A stretch of 64,000 nucleotides of DNA, taken from the NCBI GenBank assembly GCA_964549275.1, contig CAZJUP010000001.1, forward strand, positions 62,001 through 126,000. The letters are read 5' to 3'. The notes under the pieces are model-generated. The model searched no databases and had not been told where the DNA came from. It saw nothing but the letters and a program-made list of their open reading frames with translations. Position numbers and translations under genes: made by a program. This document shows positions 9,061 through 17,962 of this stretch, piece by piece. Position 1 is the stretch's first letter. Each line of letters begins with the position of its first letter. The DNA comes from CAZJUP01 sp964549275 (GTDB taxonomy: Bacteria; Fidelibacterota; Marinisomatia; Marinisomatales; TCS55).

Positions 9061-10045
9061 TCATTGCAGCCTGATGTGGTTTAACGGAAAAATTGTTCCA
9101 TGGGAAAAGGGAACGGCTCATGTTATGTCTCATGGTATTCATTACGGAAGTGGTGTTTTTGAAGGCATCAAATGCTATTCAACGAAAAGAGGCCCAGAAA
9201 TCTTTCGATTAGAAGATCATATTGACCGGATGTTTGCTTCGGCGGAATTATATCAAATACCAATCCCATTTTCAAAAGCAGATATTGTTGATGGATGTTC
9301 GGATTTGGTCGCGGCTAATGGCGTAGAGAATGGTTATGTGCGTCCAGTGGCTTTTTACGGGTATGATACATTAGGGGTCCACCCGAATCACTGTCCCGTT
9401 GAAGTGGCTATTGCTGTTTTTGACTGGAAAGAATATTTGGGTCAGGGTGCCCTTGAAAATGGTGTAAGGGTTACTGTTTCTCCATGGAGAAAATTTCATT
9501 CCAGTTCTCTTCCCACGATTGCAAAAGCCAATGGACAATATTTGAATTCAATGCTGGCAGCAAAAGATGCAAAATCTAAAGGGTATGATGAAGCACTGCT
9601 CCTCAACCAGGAAGGGACTATTGCAGAAGGAGCAGGTCAAAATATATTTCTAGTTAAAGATCATGTATTATATACCAACGAGGAAGATTCTTCGATTCTG
9701 ATGGGAATTACACGGGATACGATACTGGAATTAGCGAAGGAAAAAAGGATAGATATAAAAATCGGGCGTGTCTCACTAGGGCAACTATTCCAAGCTGATG
9801 AAGCCTTTTTTACGGGAACAGCCAGCGAAGTCACGCCTATTTGTGAAGTGGATAAGAGGGAAATTGGTCATGGGAAGCCCGGACCGATAACAAAAGATTT
9901 GCAGAAATCTTATTTGGACATCATTTATGGAAAAAGCGAGGGGTATGATCGCTGGCTTTATTATGTAAATGATCAGCTAAATGCTTCAGACCAAGAAAAA
10001 AAGAATGGGCAGATTTCTAATATTCAGAAAAAACAAAAAGTCTAA
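9053..10045 (+). CDS. ilvE: Branched-chain amino acid aminotransferase
   Basis: Fold-type IV PLP enzyme performing the last step to valine, leucine and isoleucine. The N-terminal stretch HGIHYGSGVFEGIKCY is characteristic, the PLP lysine is K158 in PTIAKANGQYLNSMLAAKD, and the C-terminal EAFFTGTASEVTPICEVD binds the cofactor phosphate and carboxylate. At 330 residues it is slightly longer than usual because of a polar tail. It is the last gene of the ilv-leu operon and ends two bases from the convergent proC gene, with no obvious terminator between them. Confidence 0.94.
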   Translation: MPNHCSLMWFNGKIVPWEKGTAHVMSHGIHYGSGVFEGIKCYSTKRGPEIFRLEDHIDRMFASAELYQIPIPFSKADIVDGCSDLVAANGVENGYVRPVAFYGYDTLGVHPNHCPVEVAIAVFDWKEYLGQGALENGVRVTVSPWRKFHSSSLPTIAKANGQYLNSMLAAKDAKSKGYDEALLLNQEGTIAEGAGQNIFLVKDHVLYTNEEDSSILMGITRDTILELAKEKRIDIKIGRVSLGQLFQADEAFFTGTASEVTPICEVDKREIGHGKPGPITKDLQKSYLDIIYGKSEGYDRWLYYVNDQLNASDQEKKNGQISNIQKKQKV

Positions 10046-10047
10046 AA

Positions 10048-10866
10048 TTAATTTCCCAAAATTCTGTCGATTTTTCTCGCAGAAGTTACGATGGCCTTAA
10101 TCATAGCTGAACTAAACCCCTGATGCTCCATCTCATTTAAACCGGCAATTGTAATTCCCCTCGGGGTGGTGACTTTGTCAATTTCAGATTCGGGATGCTT
10201 TTCAGATTCAATCATGAGAGCAGCAGCTCCCTTTGCAGTTTGTGCTGCAAGACGAAGGGCAACTTCTGCATGAAATCCGATTTCAATACCTCCTTGAGAC
10301 GCAGCTCTTACCGACCTAAGAAAAAAGGCCAAACCGGAAGCACATAATGCAGTGGCGGGAGCCATGAGTTCTTCGCTGATTTCCATTGTTGTCCCCAGGC
10401 TGTCGAAAAGAGCTTTAACTTTTTGAAGAGATTGTTTGTGGTGAGTATTTGCAGAAATACACGTCATGGATTCACAAATGGCAATGGCTGTGTTCGGCAT
10501 AATTCTAATCGCTGGAAAAGTGGTCCCCATAATTTCTAATATAGTTTCAATACTTATTCCAGTTACAGTGGACCCTAAAATTTGGCTATTGGGGTCAAAA
10601 CTACCCTTAATTGAATCCAATACATTTTTAAGGTCTTTTGGCCCTACGGATATAATGACCAGGTCTGCAGATTTAATGGCAGTTCCATTGTTTATTGTTG
10701 TAATAAATCCTTGTTGTTTTATTGCGGAAAGGTCAGTGTTCTTTCTCCGGGTTAGTGAAATCTGTTTAGGTGAAAATTGTTTGGAATGAACCAGTCCTCT
10801 GGCTATGGCAATTCCCAGTTTTCCGGCACCCAGAATGGCAATTTTATTCATTTGATGGTCACTCAT
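10048..10866 (-). CDS. proC: Pyrroline-5-carboxylate reductase
   Basis: Reduces pyrroline-5-carboxylate to proline. The N-terminal NAD(P)-binding Rossmann motif is ILGAGKLGIAIARGL, and the C-terminal dimerisation region contains TTPRGITIAGLNEMEHQGF, the P5CR signature. The ATG at 10866 is preceded by AGAGG at good spacing and overlaps the hisI stop by 8 bases; a second ATG five codons inside is also possible. As the last gene of the histidine operon its expression should follow histidine attenuation, an unusual coupling of proline and histidine synthesis. Confidence 0.93.
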   Translation of the reverse strand: MSDHQMNKIAILGAGKLGIAIARGLVHSKQFSPKQISLTRRKNTDLSAIKQQGFITTINNGTAIKSADLVIISVGPKDLKNVLDSIKGSFDPNSQILGSTVTGISIETILEIMGTTFPAIRIMPNTAIAICESMTCISANTHHKQSLQKVKALFDSLGTTMEISEELMAPATALCASGLAFFLRSVRAASQGGIEIGFHAEVALRLAAQTAKGAAALMIESEKHPESEIDKVTTPRGITIAGLNEMEHQGFSSAMIKAIVTSARKIDRILGN

Positions 10867-11278
10867 TTTTACCTCTAATTTTAATTTTTTTATCGTGAAT
10901 AAAACTTAATTCGTTATTTTGGATTTTACGATAAAAGCAAGTTTTTCTCTGTGTATGACATGCATTTTCTTTTTCAGGTTTCACTAAATATAATAGTGAA
11001 TTCTGTTCGCAATTTACACGCACTTCATGCACTTTTAATACATCACCTGATGTGGCTCCTTTTATCCAAAGTTCATTTCGGGACGTACTCCAAAAAGTCG
11101 CAATTCCATTCTCCATGGTGTAGTTCAATGCTGTTGTATTGGCGTAGGCAAGTATAAGCACTTCTTTGGTTTCAGCATCTTGGACCACTACGGGGAGGAT
11201 ATCCGCTTCGACTTGAGTGGCTTTTTTTAATTTTTTAAAATCCAGACAAAGGTTCTGGCCTTCAGTAAGTGCATTCAT
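10859..11278 (-). CDS. hisI: Phosphoribosyl-AMP cyclohydrolase
   Basis: Opens the purine ring of phosphoribosyl-AMP, the third step of histidine synthesis. The family motifs LAYANTTALNYTMENGIATF, FWSTSRNELWIKGATSGD and the metal-binding ACHTQRKTCFY are present. At 139 residues it is the single-function form with no fused HisE pyrophosphohydrolase domain. HisE is not found elsewhere in the operon, so it must be encoded outside the window. Start 11278 lies one base after the hisF stop. Confidence 0.93.
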   Translation of the reverse strand: MNALTEGQNLCLDFKKLKKATQVEADILPVVVQDAETKEVLILAYANTTALNYTMENGIATFWSTSRNELWIKGATSGDVLKVHEVRVNCEQNSLLYLVKPEKENACHTQRKTCFYRKIQNNELSFIHDKKIKIRGKNE

Positions 11279-11279
11279 A

Positions 11280-12041
11280 TTATTCAGTTATCCTTATGGA
11301 AATTTGGTTTTGGTTTAAATAGTTTTTGACATCATTAACGGTATAGGTATCCCGGTGAAATACAGACGCGGCTAATACAGCATCTGCTTCACCCAATTGA
11401 ATGGCATCGTGAAAATGGTCTAATGTGCCAATCCCGCCAGAAGCAATTACAGGCACATCCACGGCTCGGCTAATGCATTTGGTTATCTCAATATCGACCC
11501 CGGCCTTTGTTCCGTCTGCATCCATGCTGGTAAGCAGAATCTCGCCGGCGCCCAATTCCACGGCTTCCTTAGCCCATGAAACAGCTTCTCTTTCTGTAGG
11601 AATCGTTCCGCCATGAGAGTGAACAATCCATGAACCATCCACCCGTTTGACATCCATAGCGAGGATGATACATTGAGAACCGAATTTTTCTGCGCCTTTC
11701 GTAAGCAGTGATGGATCTTTTAATGCTGCTGAATTGATGGATACTTTATCTGCACCTGCTTCTAAAATATCGGATATGTCATCTGTGGTTCTAATTCCGC
11801 CCCCAACTGAGAAGGGGATAAATACAGATTTAGCGACTTTCCTCAACAATTCAACCACGTTATTTTTCCCTTCTACTGTGGCAGAAATATCCAGGAAGAC
11901 CAACTCATCGGCGCCTTGATCTGAATATTTTTTGGCCAATTCTATCGGGTCACCTTCCGTGGTGAGATTAACAAAATTCACGCCCTTAACTACTTGCCCG
12001 TTTTTTACATCCAAGCATGGGATAATCCTTTTAGTCAGCAT
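11280..12041 (-). CDS. hisF: Imidazole glycerol phosphate synthase, cyclase subunit
   Basis: Barrel subunit that uses ammonia from HisH to form imidazole glycerol phosphate and AICAR. The first catalytic aspartate is D11 in IIPCLDVKNGQVVKG, and the second lies in CIILAMDVKR near residue 130. SVGGGIRTTDDI and VIASGGIGTLDHF are phosphate-binding loops. The length of 253 residues is normal. It overlaps hisA by 7 bases, consistent with a compact co-translated hisH-A-F-I block. Confidence 0.96.
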   Translation of the reverse strand: MLTKRIIPCLDVKNGQVVKGVNFVNLTTEGDPIELAKKYSDQGADELVFLDISATVEGKNNVVELLRKVAKSVFIPFSVGGGIRTTDDISDILEAGADKVSINSAALKDPSLLTKGAEKFGSQCIILAMDVKRVDGSWIVHSHGGTIPTEREAVSWAKEAVELGAGEILLTSMDADGTKAGVDIEITKCISRAVDVPVIASGGIGTLDHFHDAIQLGEADAVLAASVFHRDTYTVNDVKNYLNQNQISIRITE

Positions 12042-12751
12042 GAGACCATCTCCTCGATTGTGATTTTACCTTCATAAAATGCTTTACCGACAATGATTCC
12101 ATCTATGCCTAAGTGCACCAGTTGTTTTACGGATTGAATGTGGGAAATATTACCCACACCTCCAGAGGCCGTTACCGGGATAGAGGACGATTGTGAAACA
12201 GATTTCAATTGTTCCAAATTCGGGCCAACGAGCATTCCGTCGGTGGCAATATCTGTGTAAATGATGCGGGAGAAACCCAATTGGGACACAGTTTGAACCA
12301 GATCTATGGCCAATACAGAACTGGTCTTTTCCCATCCCGACACTGCAACGCGGCCGTCTTTTGCATCAACACCTGCAACAAGACGACCGGGGAATTTTTC
12401 AATCCATTTCTGGATTTCATTTCCATCAGAAATTAATTTTGACCCCAAAATCAAATCTCGAACACCACTCTCGATGGCACTGGTCAAATGAGGTAATTTT
12501 CTTAATCCACCTCCAAACTCAAGTTCTATTCCTGTTTGGGCGATTTTTTTAACAGTGGCTAGGTTTTGAGGTGAGCCCATTTTAGCGCCATCAAGATCCA
12601 CAACATGGATAAATGAAATGCCCGCATCCAAAAAAGAAAGTGCAATATCAGTTGGATCAGCATTGTAGTCGGTTTTGTGATCGTACTTTCCCTGGGTTAA
12701 GCGCACACATTTTCCGTCCATAAGATCGATAGCCGGGATCACCTTAAACAT
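12035..12751 (-). CDS. hisA: Phosphoribosylformimino-5-aminoimidazole carboxamide ribotide isomerase
   Basis: Amadori isomerase of step four of histidine synthesis; (beta-alpha)8 barrel homologous to HisF. The N-terminal VIPAIDLMDGKCVRLTQGKY carries the first catalytic Asp, the second acidic centre is in IIYTDIATDGMLVGPN, and VTASGGVGNISHI binds phosphate. I chose ATG 12751 (MFKVIPAID); a TTG two codons upstream would also fit. It overlaps the hisH stop by 8 bases. The length of 238 residues is typical. Confidence 0.94.
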   Translation of the reverse strand: MFKVIPAIDLMDGKCVRLTQGKYDHKTDYNADPTDIALSFLDAGISFIHVVDLDGAKMGSPQNLATVKKIAQTGIELEFGGGLRKLPHLTSAIESGVRDLILGSKLISDGNEIQKWIEKFPGRLVAGVDAKDGRVAVSGWEKTSSVLAIDLVQTVSQLGFSRIIYTDIATDGMLVGPNLEQLKSVSQSSSIPVTASGGVGNISHIQSVKQLVHLGIDGIIVGKAFYEGKITIEEMVSC

Positions 12752-13334
12752 GGGCAAAACGCTTTAAAATATCCAATCCGAAAGCTTGTGATTTTTCTGG
12801 ATGAAATTGAACACCGAGGACATTATCCATTTGGATAACTGAGGGAAATTGTTCACCGTATTCAGTTGTGCCTACGACAACATTATTGTCCACAGGATGG
12901 CAAGCAAAAGCGTGAACAAAATAAGCAAATCCTGAATGGTGTAAAGCAGTTGATTCTCCACTGGGTTGTACATGGTTCCATCCGATGTGAATGGCCCGTG
13001 GTGCGCCCTTGATCTTTTTAACTTCTCCTGAAATAATATCGAGACCTTTATGCCGGCCATTTTCCTCACTTTCAGATAGAAGTAATTGCATCCCAAGGCA
13101 AATACCGAGTAGTGGTCTTTGGCGACTGGACCAATCTTTTAAGAAAGAGGTGAGGTCCAAATGATTTAGCCTGTCTATGGCCGGACCGAATGCCCCCACA
13201 CCCGGAAGAATCAATTTATCCATTTTAGAAAGGGTATATGGTGAATCCGATAAGCGAAATGGAATCCCCAAATGGGTGAGGGCATTGGACAGACTGCCCA
13301 TATTTCCAGCGCCGTAGTCAACAATTCCAATCAT
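12744..13334 (-). CDS. hisH: Imidazole glycerol phosphate synthase, glutamine amidotransferase subunit
   Basis: Class I glutaminase that delivers ammonia to HisF. The nucleophile is C79 in LLGICLGMQLL, and the His-Glu pair is H178 and E180 in VQFHPEKSQ. The N-terminal DYGAGNMGSLSNAL and the LPGVGAFGPA oxyanion region are conserved. The length of 196 residues is normal. Its start overlaps the hisB stop as ATGA (13331-13334). Confidence 0.95.
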   Translation of the reverse strand: MIGIVDYGAGNMGSLSNALTHLGIPFRLSDSPYTLSKMDKLILPGVGAFGPAIDRLNHLDLTSFLKDWSSRQRPLLGICLGMQLLLSESEENGRHKGLDIISGEVKKIKGAPRAIHIGWNHVQPSGESTALHHSGFAYFVHAFACHPVDNNVVVGTTEYGEQFPSVIQMDNVLGVQFHPEKSQAFGLDILKRFAHV

Positions 13335-13903
13335 AAGGTGCCTTTGGTAGACATGGTATTTCCATCTCGTTGTAAAAGTGCCTTTTGTAGTGCGATCCCT
13401 AATCCTTTGAACATAGTTTCAATGATATGATGGGCATTCTCACCATACCAATTATGAATATGTAAATTGATACGCGATTCTTGGGCGAAGGAGCGAAAAA
13501 AATGACCCGTCATTGCTGTTTCAAAATTTCCAACACACTCAATGTTGAAAGTGGCTTCAAAAACACTAAATGGCCGATTGCAAACATCCACCACCACACG
13601 TGAGAGGGCCTCGTCCAATGGGCAAAATGCATAGGCAATGCGTTCGATAGATGTTGTTTTTTCCCAGGATTGGAAAAATGCTTTTCCCAGAGTTAACCCT
13701 ACATCTTCTACGGTATGATGCGTGTCAATATCTAAATCTCCTTTGCAGGATAGATTCAAATCCCAACCCGCCCAAAATGCCAGGGAAGTAAGCATATGAT
13801 CAAAGAACCCAATTCCTGTGGAAACATCAATTTGTTGGTTTCCTTTGATGTCTATTTTGATTTGAATATCTGTTTCTTTTGTTTTTCGTGAGAGTTCAAT
13901 CAT
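13331..13903 (-). CDS. hisB: Imidazoleglycerol-phosphate dehydratase
   Basis: Manganese enzyme that dehydrates imidazole glycerol phosphate. Two metal-binding His clusters are visible: DTHHTVEDVGLTLGKAF near residues 65-80 and NAHHIIETMFKGLGIAL near the C-terminus. GIGFFDHMLTSLA is also conserved. At 190 residues it is the monofunctional form without the fused histidinol-phosphatase seen in enterobacteria and many Bacteroidota. A separate HAD phosphatase gene lies immediately upstream in the operon (13896-14702) and overlaps it by 8 bases. Confidence 0.95.
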   Translation of the reverse strand: MIELSRKTKETDIQIKIDIKGNQQIDVSTGIGFFDHMLTSLAFWAGWDLNLSCKGDLDIDTHHTVEDVGLTLGKAFFQSWEKTTSIERIAYAFCPLDEALSRVVVDVCNRPFSVFEATFNIECVGNFETAMTGHFFRSFAQESRINLHIHNWYGENAHHIIETMFKGLGIALQKALLQRDGNTMSTKGTL

Positions 13904-14702
13904 TAGGGTATCTCATATTATTGATGAAGTTTTTCACTGAATCTGTTCTTAAACCATAATTGGGTAATTTCAAATTATTGCCGACAAGGCAAAAGTCCAT
14001 AGACTGTCCGGACTCGTGGAAATAGTTATGAATTAAATCCATGTCGTCCCGAGTATCTCCAAAAAATAAGGGGGATTTACATCCTAAAAAATTGACCAGT
14101 TGAATTAATTTTTCCGGGTTTGGTTTATCAAGTTCAGGGTCATCAGAAACAGCAATGGATTGACAATCTACAGACCATCCCAATATATCGAATGCCAATT
14201 GAGCTTCAGCCTTGTTTCTCCCGGTTACGACAGCCACCTGTTGCGGAAGGGAATCAATAAAGGGTGCATCCACCAATGGTTCTTCGGTAAGCCAATATCC
14301 ATCGATGAAAATGGTTTGGGGATGAAATCCATATAACAGTTTACATTTTGTTGTACCGCCATAGGCCTCCTGGACTAATCGAGTTATTTTTTTCTCGAAA
14401 CTCCGGTTAAGGTTTTTAACATAGTGTTGTACGCCCTGAATCCCATATTTGGATTGGCGACAAAATTTAATGAAATTTCTGAAAGGGATATCTGAACAGA
14501 ACTGAATCCAGGCTGCCCCAGCGATGGCGGTATTCCAATCATTATTAAATCCACCAATTTCCCGGAGAATAGACAATTCATTTAGGGTAAAATCAGGTGA
14601 CCCTGTAGCAATTGATACAGCCTTTAACACTGCTTTTGAAAAGGATTGAGACGTATCAATTAACACGCCATCAATATCGAAAATAAAAGCATCGTATTTC
14701 AT
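13896..14702 (-). CDS. HAD-superfamily phosphatase in the his operon, candidate histidinol-phosphatase
   Basis: HAD subfamily-IA-like hydrolase of 268 residues. Motif I is FIFDIDGVLIDTSQSF at the N-terminus (nucleophile D in DxD), motif II lies in VAVVTGRNKAEAQ, the motif III lysine is in LDKPNPEKL, and motif IV is FFGDTRDDMD. An all-alpha cap occupies roughly residues 20-140. It overlaps hisB by 8 and hisC by 4 bases, between the genes acting before and after it in the pathway. No recognised histidinol-phosphatase (HisN, HisJ or HisB-N) is in the operon, so this gene probably fills that step. The HAD fold is certain; the substrate is inferred from context. Confidence 0.72.
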   Translation of the reverse strand: MKYDAFIFDIDGVLIDTSQSFSKAVLKAVSIATGSPDFTLNELSILREIGGFNNDWNTAIAGAAWIQFCSDIPFRNFIKFCRQSKYGIQGVQHYVKNLNRSFEKKITRLVQEAYGGTTKCKLLYGFHPQTIFIDGYWLTEEPLVDAPFIDSLPQQVAVVTGRNKAEAQLAFDILGWSVDCQSIAVSDDPELDKPNPEKLIQLVNFLGCKSPLFFGDTRDDMDLIHNYFHESGQSMDFCLVGNNLKLPNYGLRTDSVKNFINNMRYPND

Positions 14703-15754
14703 GATAACTTCTTTAATGTCCGGATTAATTCTTGATTTTCTTGAGGTGTTCCTACGGTGACTCTAACATACTTTTCACACGAAGGATAGTGGGACACATC
14801 GCGAATTAAAATTCCCTGCTCACTTAAATATTTAAATAGTTTTTTTGGTCCGACAGAAGATTTTAGCAGAAAAAAATTTGTCGCGGAGGAATATGCGGTA
14901 AACCCATTTAGGGTATTAATATCAGTAATAAGCCTTTCTCGAAACTGAATAATTTGATTTGCCTTTCCTTGAAATTGTTCGGTGTAATCCAATATGGTTT
15001 TTATGGCAATAGCTGTAGGTGAATCGATATTAAAGGGCAGCATGCATTTTTGAATTTGCTCAGCCAATTTTTCAGACATCATGGCATAGCCTGCCCGGAA
15101 TCCACCTAAACTAAAAACTTTTGAAAAGGTTCGCGTAATGATAAGATTTGGATACCGAGCAAGAAGAGGAAGGGATGTTTCACCGTAAAATTCAAAATAG
15201 GCCTCATCAATCACCACTAGACCATTTGTTGATTGGAGTATAGTTAAAATCAGTTCGGGATTTATGGGGGCTCCTGTTGGAGAATTGGGATTACATAGAA
15301 TCGTTAAATTAGCTTTTGTAGCCTTTTCAAGAAGGTCGGCTTCATTGTACTGAAAAGTATTAATCGATGTTGAAGTAACTATTTTTACTCCCAGGTGTTC
15401 CCCAAGCATCCTGTAAATGGCGAATGTTGGGGAAAGGATACATAAGGTCGAATCCTGGTTTAAAGATGCAGTCACGATAGCTTGTAAAACTTCATTAGAG
15501 CCTTTTCCTACGACTATATTATCCGCAGCTAACCCATTGACCTCCGCTATCTTTTCCCGGATGGATTGAGCCGAAAGTTCTGGATAACGATGCCAGGGCA
15601 TTCGGTTGATTTGTTCAGAAATCTTTTGTTTTAAGTTGAGTGGGATATCCCATGGACTTTCATTCTGGTTCAATTTAATGCGGTAATCTACAGTTTTAAC
15701 GTGATAGGCCGGCTGGGATAAAATTTCAGGTTTAATCCATGATTGAATATTCAT
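14699..15754 (-). CDS. hisC: Histidinol-phosphate aminotransferase
   Basis: Fold-type I PLP aminotransferase converting imidazole acetol phosphate to histidinol phosphate. The N-terminal LNQNESPWDIP is the HisC signature, VIDEAYFEF binds the PLP ring, and K212 in TRTFSKVFSLGGFRAGY is the Schiff-base lysine. Length 351 residues. It overlaps hisD (ATGA) and the HAD gene (ATGA). It is distinguished from general aspartate aminotransferases by the LNxNES start and its place in the operon. Confidence 0.95.
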   Translation of the reverse strand: MNIQSWIKPEILSQPAYHVKTVDYRIKLNQNESPWDIPLNLKQKISEQINRMPWHRYPELSAQSIREKIAEVNGLAADNIVVGKGSNEVLQAIVTASLNQDSTLCILSPTFAIYRMLGEHLGVKIVTSTSINTFQYNEADLLEKATKANLTILCNPNSPTGAPINPELILTILQSTNGLVVIDEAYFEFYGETSLPLLARYPNLIITRTFSKVFSLGGFRAGYAMMSEKLAEQIQKCMLPFNIDSPTAIAIKTILDYTEQFQGKANQIIQFRERLITDINTLNGFTAYSSATNFFLLKSSVGPKKLFKYLSEQGILIRDVSHYPSCEKYVRVTVGTPQENQELIRTLKKLS

Positions 15755-17010
15755 ACTATCTCCATACGAATTTTTACGGATTGAGCGTGTCCATACAAAC
15801 CTTCCATCTTTGCTAAATCACTTACTTTTTTTCCGCTCTTCAGTATGGCGTTACTCGCATCAATCGTGGAATAGGGTACTAAATAGTCCATAACATTCAA
15901 CGGCCCTCTGAATTTGGCTTGCCCCATAGTAGGTAATGTATGATTTGGTCCTGCCCAATAATCTCCCCAAGCTATAGGGGTATTCCTACCGATAAAAATA
16001 GCACCTGCTATTACTTTGGTCACATAATCTGCAGCATTATTGATTTGCAATGAAAGGTGTTCAGGTGCAATCTCGTTGATGACATCCAAGCAAAAACTGA
16101 AATTTGGACCAACATAAATGGCACCATGATTTTGAAAAGATTTCAAAACCATGTCTCGGGTTTTAAGGAGAATAATTTTTCTGTCAATTTCTGAACGCAC
16201 TTTATTTGCAAAATTGGAAGAATTAGTTACCAAAATTGCTGATGCATCTGGAGCGTGTTCTGCTTGGGAAATTAAATCCGAAGCTACAAATGAAGCGTTA
16301 GCGCCATCGTCTGCAAAAACCACAACTTCTGTTGGCCCCGCATTCATGTCTATTCCTACAGATTGCGAGACAGCCTGTTTTGCTGAGGATACATACGCAC
16401 TACCTGGTCCGACTATTTTATCCACAGAGTGGATGCTTTCTGTTCCATAGGCAAGCGCAGCAATAGCTTGGGCACCACCTATGGAATAAACCTCCTTTAT
16501 GTTTAAACGGTGACACGCATTTAATATCAAATTATTGGGTAATCCTGTTGAGGTCGGTGGTGTGCAAACTGCAATCTCGTTTACCCCTGCCACCTGCGCA
16601 GGGAGAACATTCATCAGTAAAGAGGAGATTAGCGGATAATGCCCCCCAGGTACATAAACACCCACACGATTTAATGGTCGCCATTTCCATTCGACTATTG
16701 TACCATCTGATTGGGTGAGAGAAAATGGTTTAGGAATTTGTTTTAAGTGGAATGAGCGAATATTTTGGATAGCTCTTTCGAGAATATCATATAGGGACTT
16801 CTGTTGGTTTTTTATGGATTTAATTTGGGATAAAGGCACTCGGACGGAAGACAATGAAACCTGATCATAATTTTCAGTCAAGGTAATCAGAGCCCGGTCT
16901 CCATCCTTTTGGACAGCAGATAATATATGGGAAACATCCGGAAAGGAATATTTCTTTTTTCGTGCTAACCGTTGGTATAAATCTTCTTTATTCTTAATGA
17001 TTGGGAGCAT
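15751..17010 (-). CDS. hisD: Histidinol dehydrogenase
   Basis: Zinc enzyme that oxidises histidinol to histidine in two NAD-dependent steps. Conserved blocks are GVYVPGGHYPLISSLLMNV, the signature GGAQAIAALAYGTESI, GPGSAYVSSAKQAVS, DMNAGPTEVVV, LISQAEHAPDASAI (metal ligands) and the catalytic Glu-His pair in EIAPEHLSLQ. The length of 419 residues is normal. Its start codon overlaps the final base of the hisG stop. Confidence 0.96.
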   Translation of the reverse strand: MLPIIKNKEDLYQRLARKKKYSFPDVSHILSAVQKDGDRALITLTENYDQVSLSSVRVPLSQIKSIKNQQKSLYDILERAIQNIRSFHLKQIPKPFSLTQSDGTIVEWKWRPLNRVGVYVPGGHYPLISSLLMNVLPAQVAGVNEIAVCTPPTSTGLPNNLILNACHRLNIKEVYSIGGAQAIAALAYGTESIHSVDKIVGPGSAYVSSAKQAVSQSVGIDMNAGPTEVVVFADDGANASFVASDLISQAEHAPDASAILVTNSSNFANKVRSEIDRKIILLKTRDMVLKSFQNHGAIYVGPNFSFCLDVINEIAPEHLSLQINNAADYVTKVIAGAIFIGRNTPIAWGDYWAGPNHTLPTMGQAKFRGPLNVMDYLVPYSTIDASNAILKSGKKVSDLAKMEGLYGHAQSVKIRMEIV

Positions 17011-17885
17011 TAGATGATGACTTTGTTTAGAGGGTATTCAATGATATCCGTGGCACCGTTTTCGATAAGAAGAGGTATAAAATCGCGAACAGTCTTTTCT
17101 TCCACTATAATTTCAACTGCAGAGCCAGAGCCATTGGTTAATGAACTGACAGTGGGTTTTTTCATAGCCGGCAGTATGGATAAGAGATTGTCTAACTGGT
17201 TTTCAGACACATTCATTTTCAGACCCACTCTGGACATAGCCAATATACTGCTTTGGAGCAGTCGAGAGATGTTGTCTATTTTTTTTCGTTTCCAAGAATG
17301 AGAATATGCATTTTTGTTGGCGATAAGCCGTGTGCTGGATTCCATAATAGTTTCCACAATTCTCAGTTTATTGGCTTGTAGAGACGAGCCCGTTTCGGTC
17401 ACTTCAACAATGGCATCCACTAGGATTCCCGGTTTCACTTCTGTTGCCCCCCATGAAAATTCTACTTTGGCATCAATACCATTTTGTTTTAAATATTTTT
17501 TGGTGATTTTGACAACTTCAGTACTGATTCGTTTTCCGTTCAGATCTTGTACAGACTGAATATCTGAATCTTCTGGAACCGCCAATACCCACCGAACGGG
17601 CCGCATATATGACTTCGCATAAATGAGTTCACAAACTTCAATTACATCAGATTCATTCTCTTCAATCCAATCCTTACCAGTAATACCTGCATCAAAAATA
17701 CCCTGCTCCACATAGGTAGACATTTCCTGGGCACGTATGAGCAATGCTTCAATCTCCGGGTCATCGCAATAAGGCTTATAAGCCCGTTGGGACACAGAAA
17801 AGTTCCACCCAGCCTTATTGAGGAGATTAAATGTGGTTTCTTGTAGGCTGCCTTTTGGCAAACCCAGATTTAATATTTTTTTCAT
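17010..17885 (-). CDS. hisG: ATP phosphoribosyltransferase, long form
   Basis: First and feedback-regulated enzyme of histidine synthesis, joining PRPP to ATP. Recognisable segments are LGLPKGSLQETTFNLLNKAG, the DAGITGKDWI loop, VDAIVEVTETGSSLQANKL (PRPP binding) and a C-terminal ACT-like regulatory domain of about 75 residues. At 291 residues it is the homohexameric long form, which does not need HisZ. First structural gene of the operon, starting 17 bases after the attenuator terminator. Confidence 0.95.
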   Translation of the reverse strand: MKKILNLGLPKGSLQETTFNLLNKAGWNFSVSQRAYKPYCDDPEIEALLIRAQEMSTYVEQGIFDAGITGKDWIEENESDVIEVCELIYAKSYMRPVRWVLAVPEDSDIQSVQDLNGKRISTEVVKITKKYLKQNGIDAKVEFSWGATEVKPGILVDAIVEVTETGSSLQANKLRIVETIMESSTRLIANKNAYSHSWKRKKIDNISRLLQSSILAMSRVGLKMNVSENQLDNLLSILPAMKKPTVSSLTNGSGSAVEIIVEEKTVRDFIPLLIENGATDIIEYPLNKVII

Positions 17886-17901
17886 AATGATTCTTTATTT
17901 G

Positions 17902-17937
17902 TAAAAAAAAACCTCCGGGGGTTTCCCGGAGGTTTTA
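17902..17937 (-). terminator. Attenuator terminator of the his operon
   Basis: Read on the minus strand, the arm AAAACCTCCGGG (17936-17925) pairs perfectly with CCCGGAGGTTTT (17919-17908) around a 5-base loop, and a run of T follows directly. It lies between the His-rich leader peptide and hisG, exactly where a transcription attenuator is expected. The CCGGG at the end of its first arm can pair instead with a CCCGG located at 17970-17974 inside the last codons of the leader, a plausible antiterminator. Confidence 0.9.
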
Positions 17938-17962
17938 AAAGATTGTTATCACAACGAATTAA

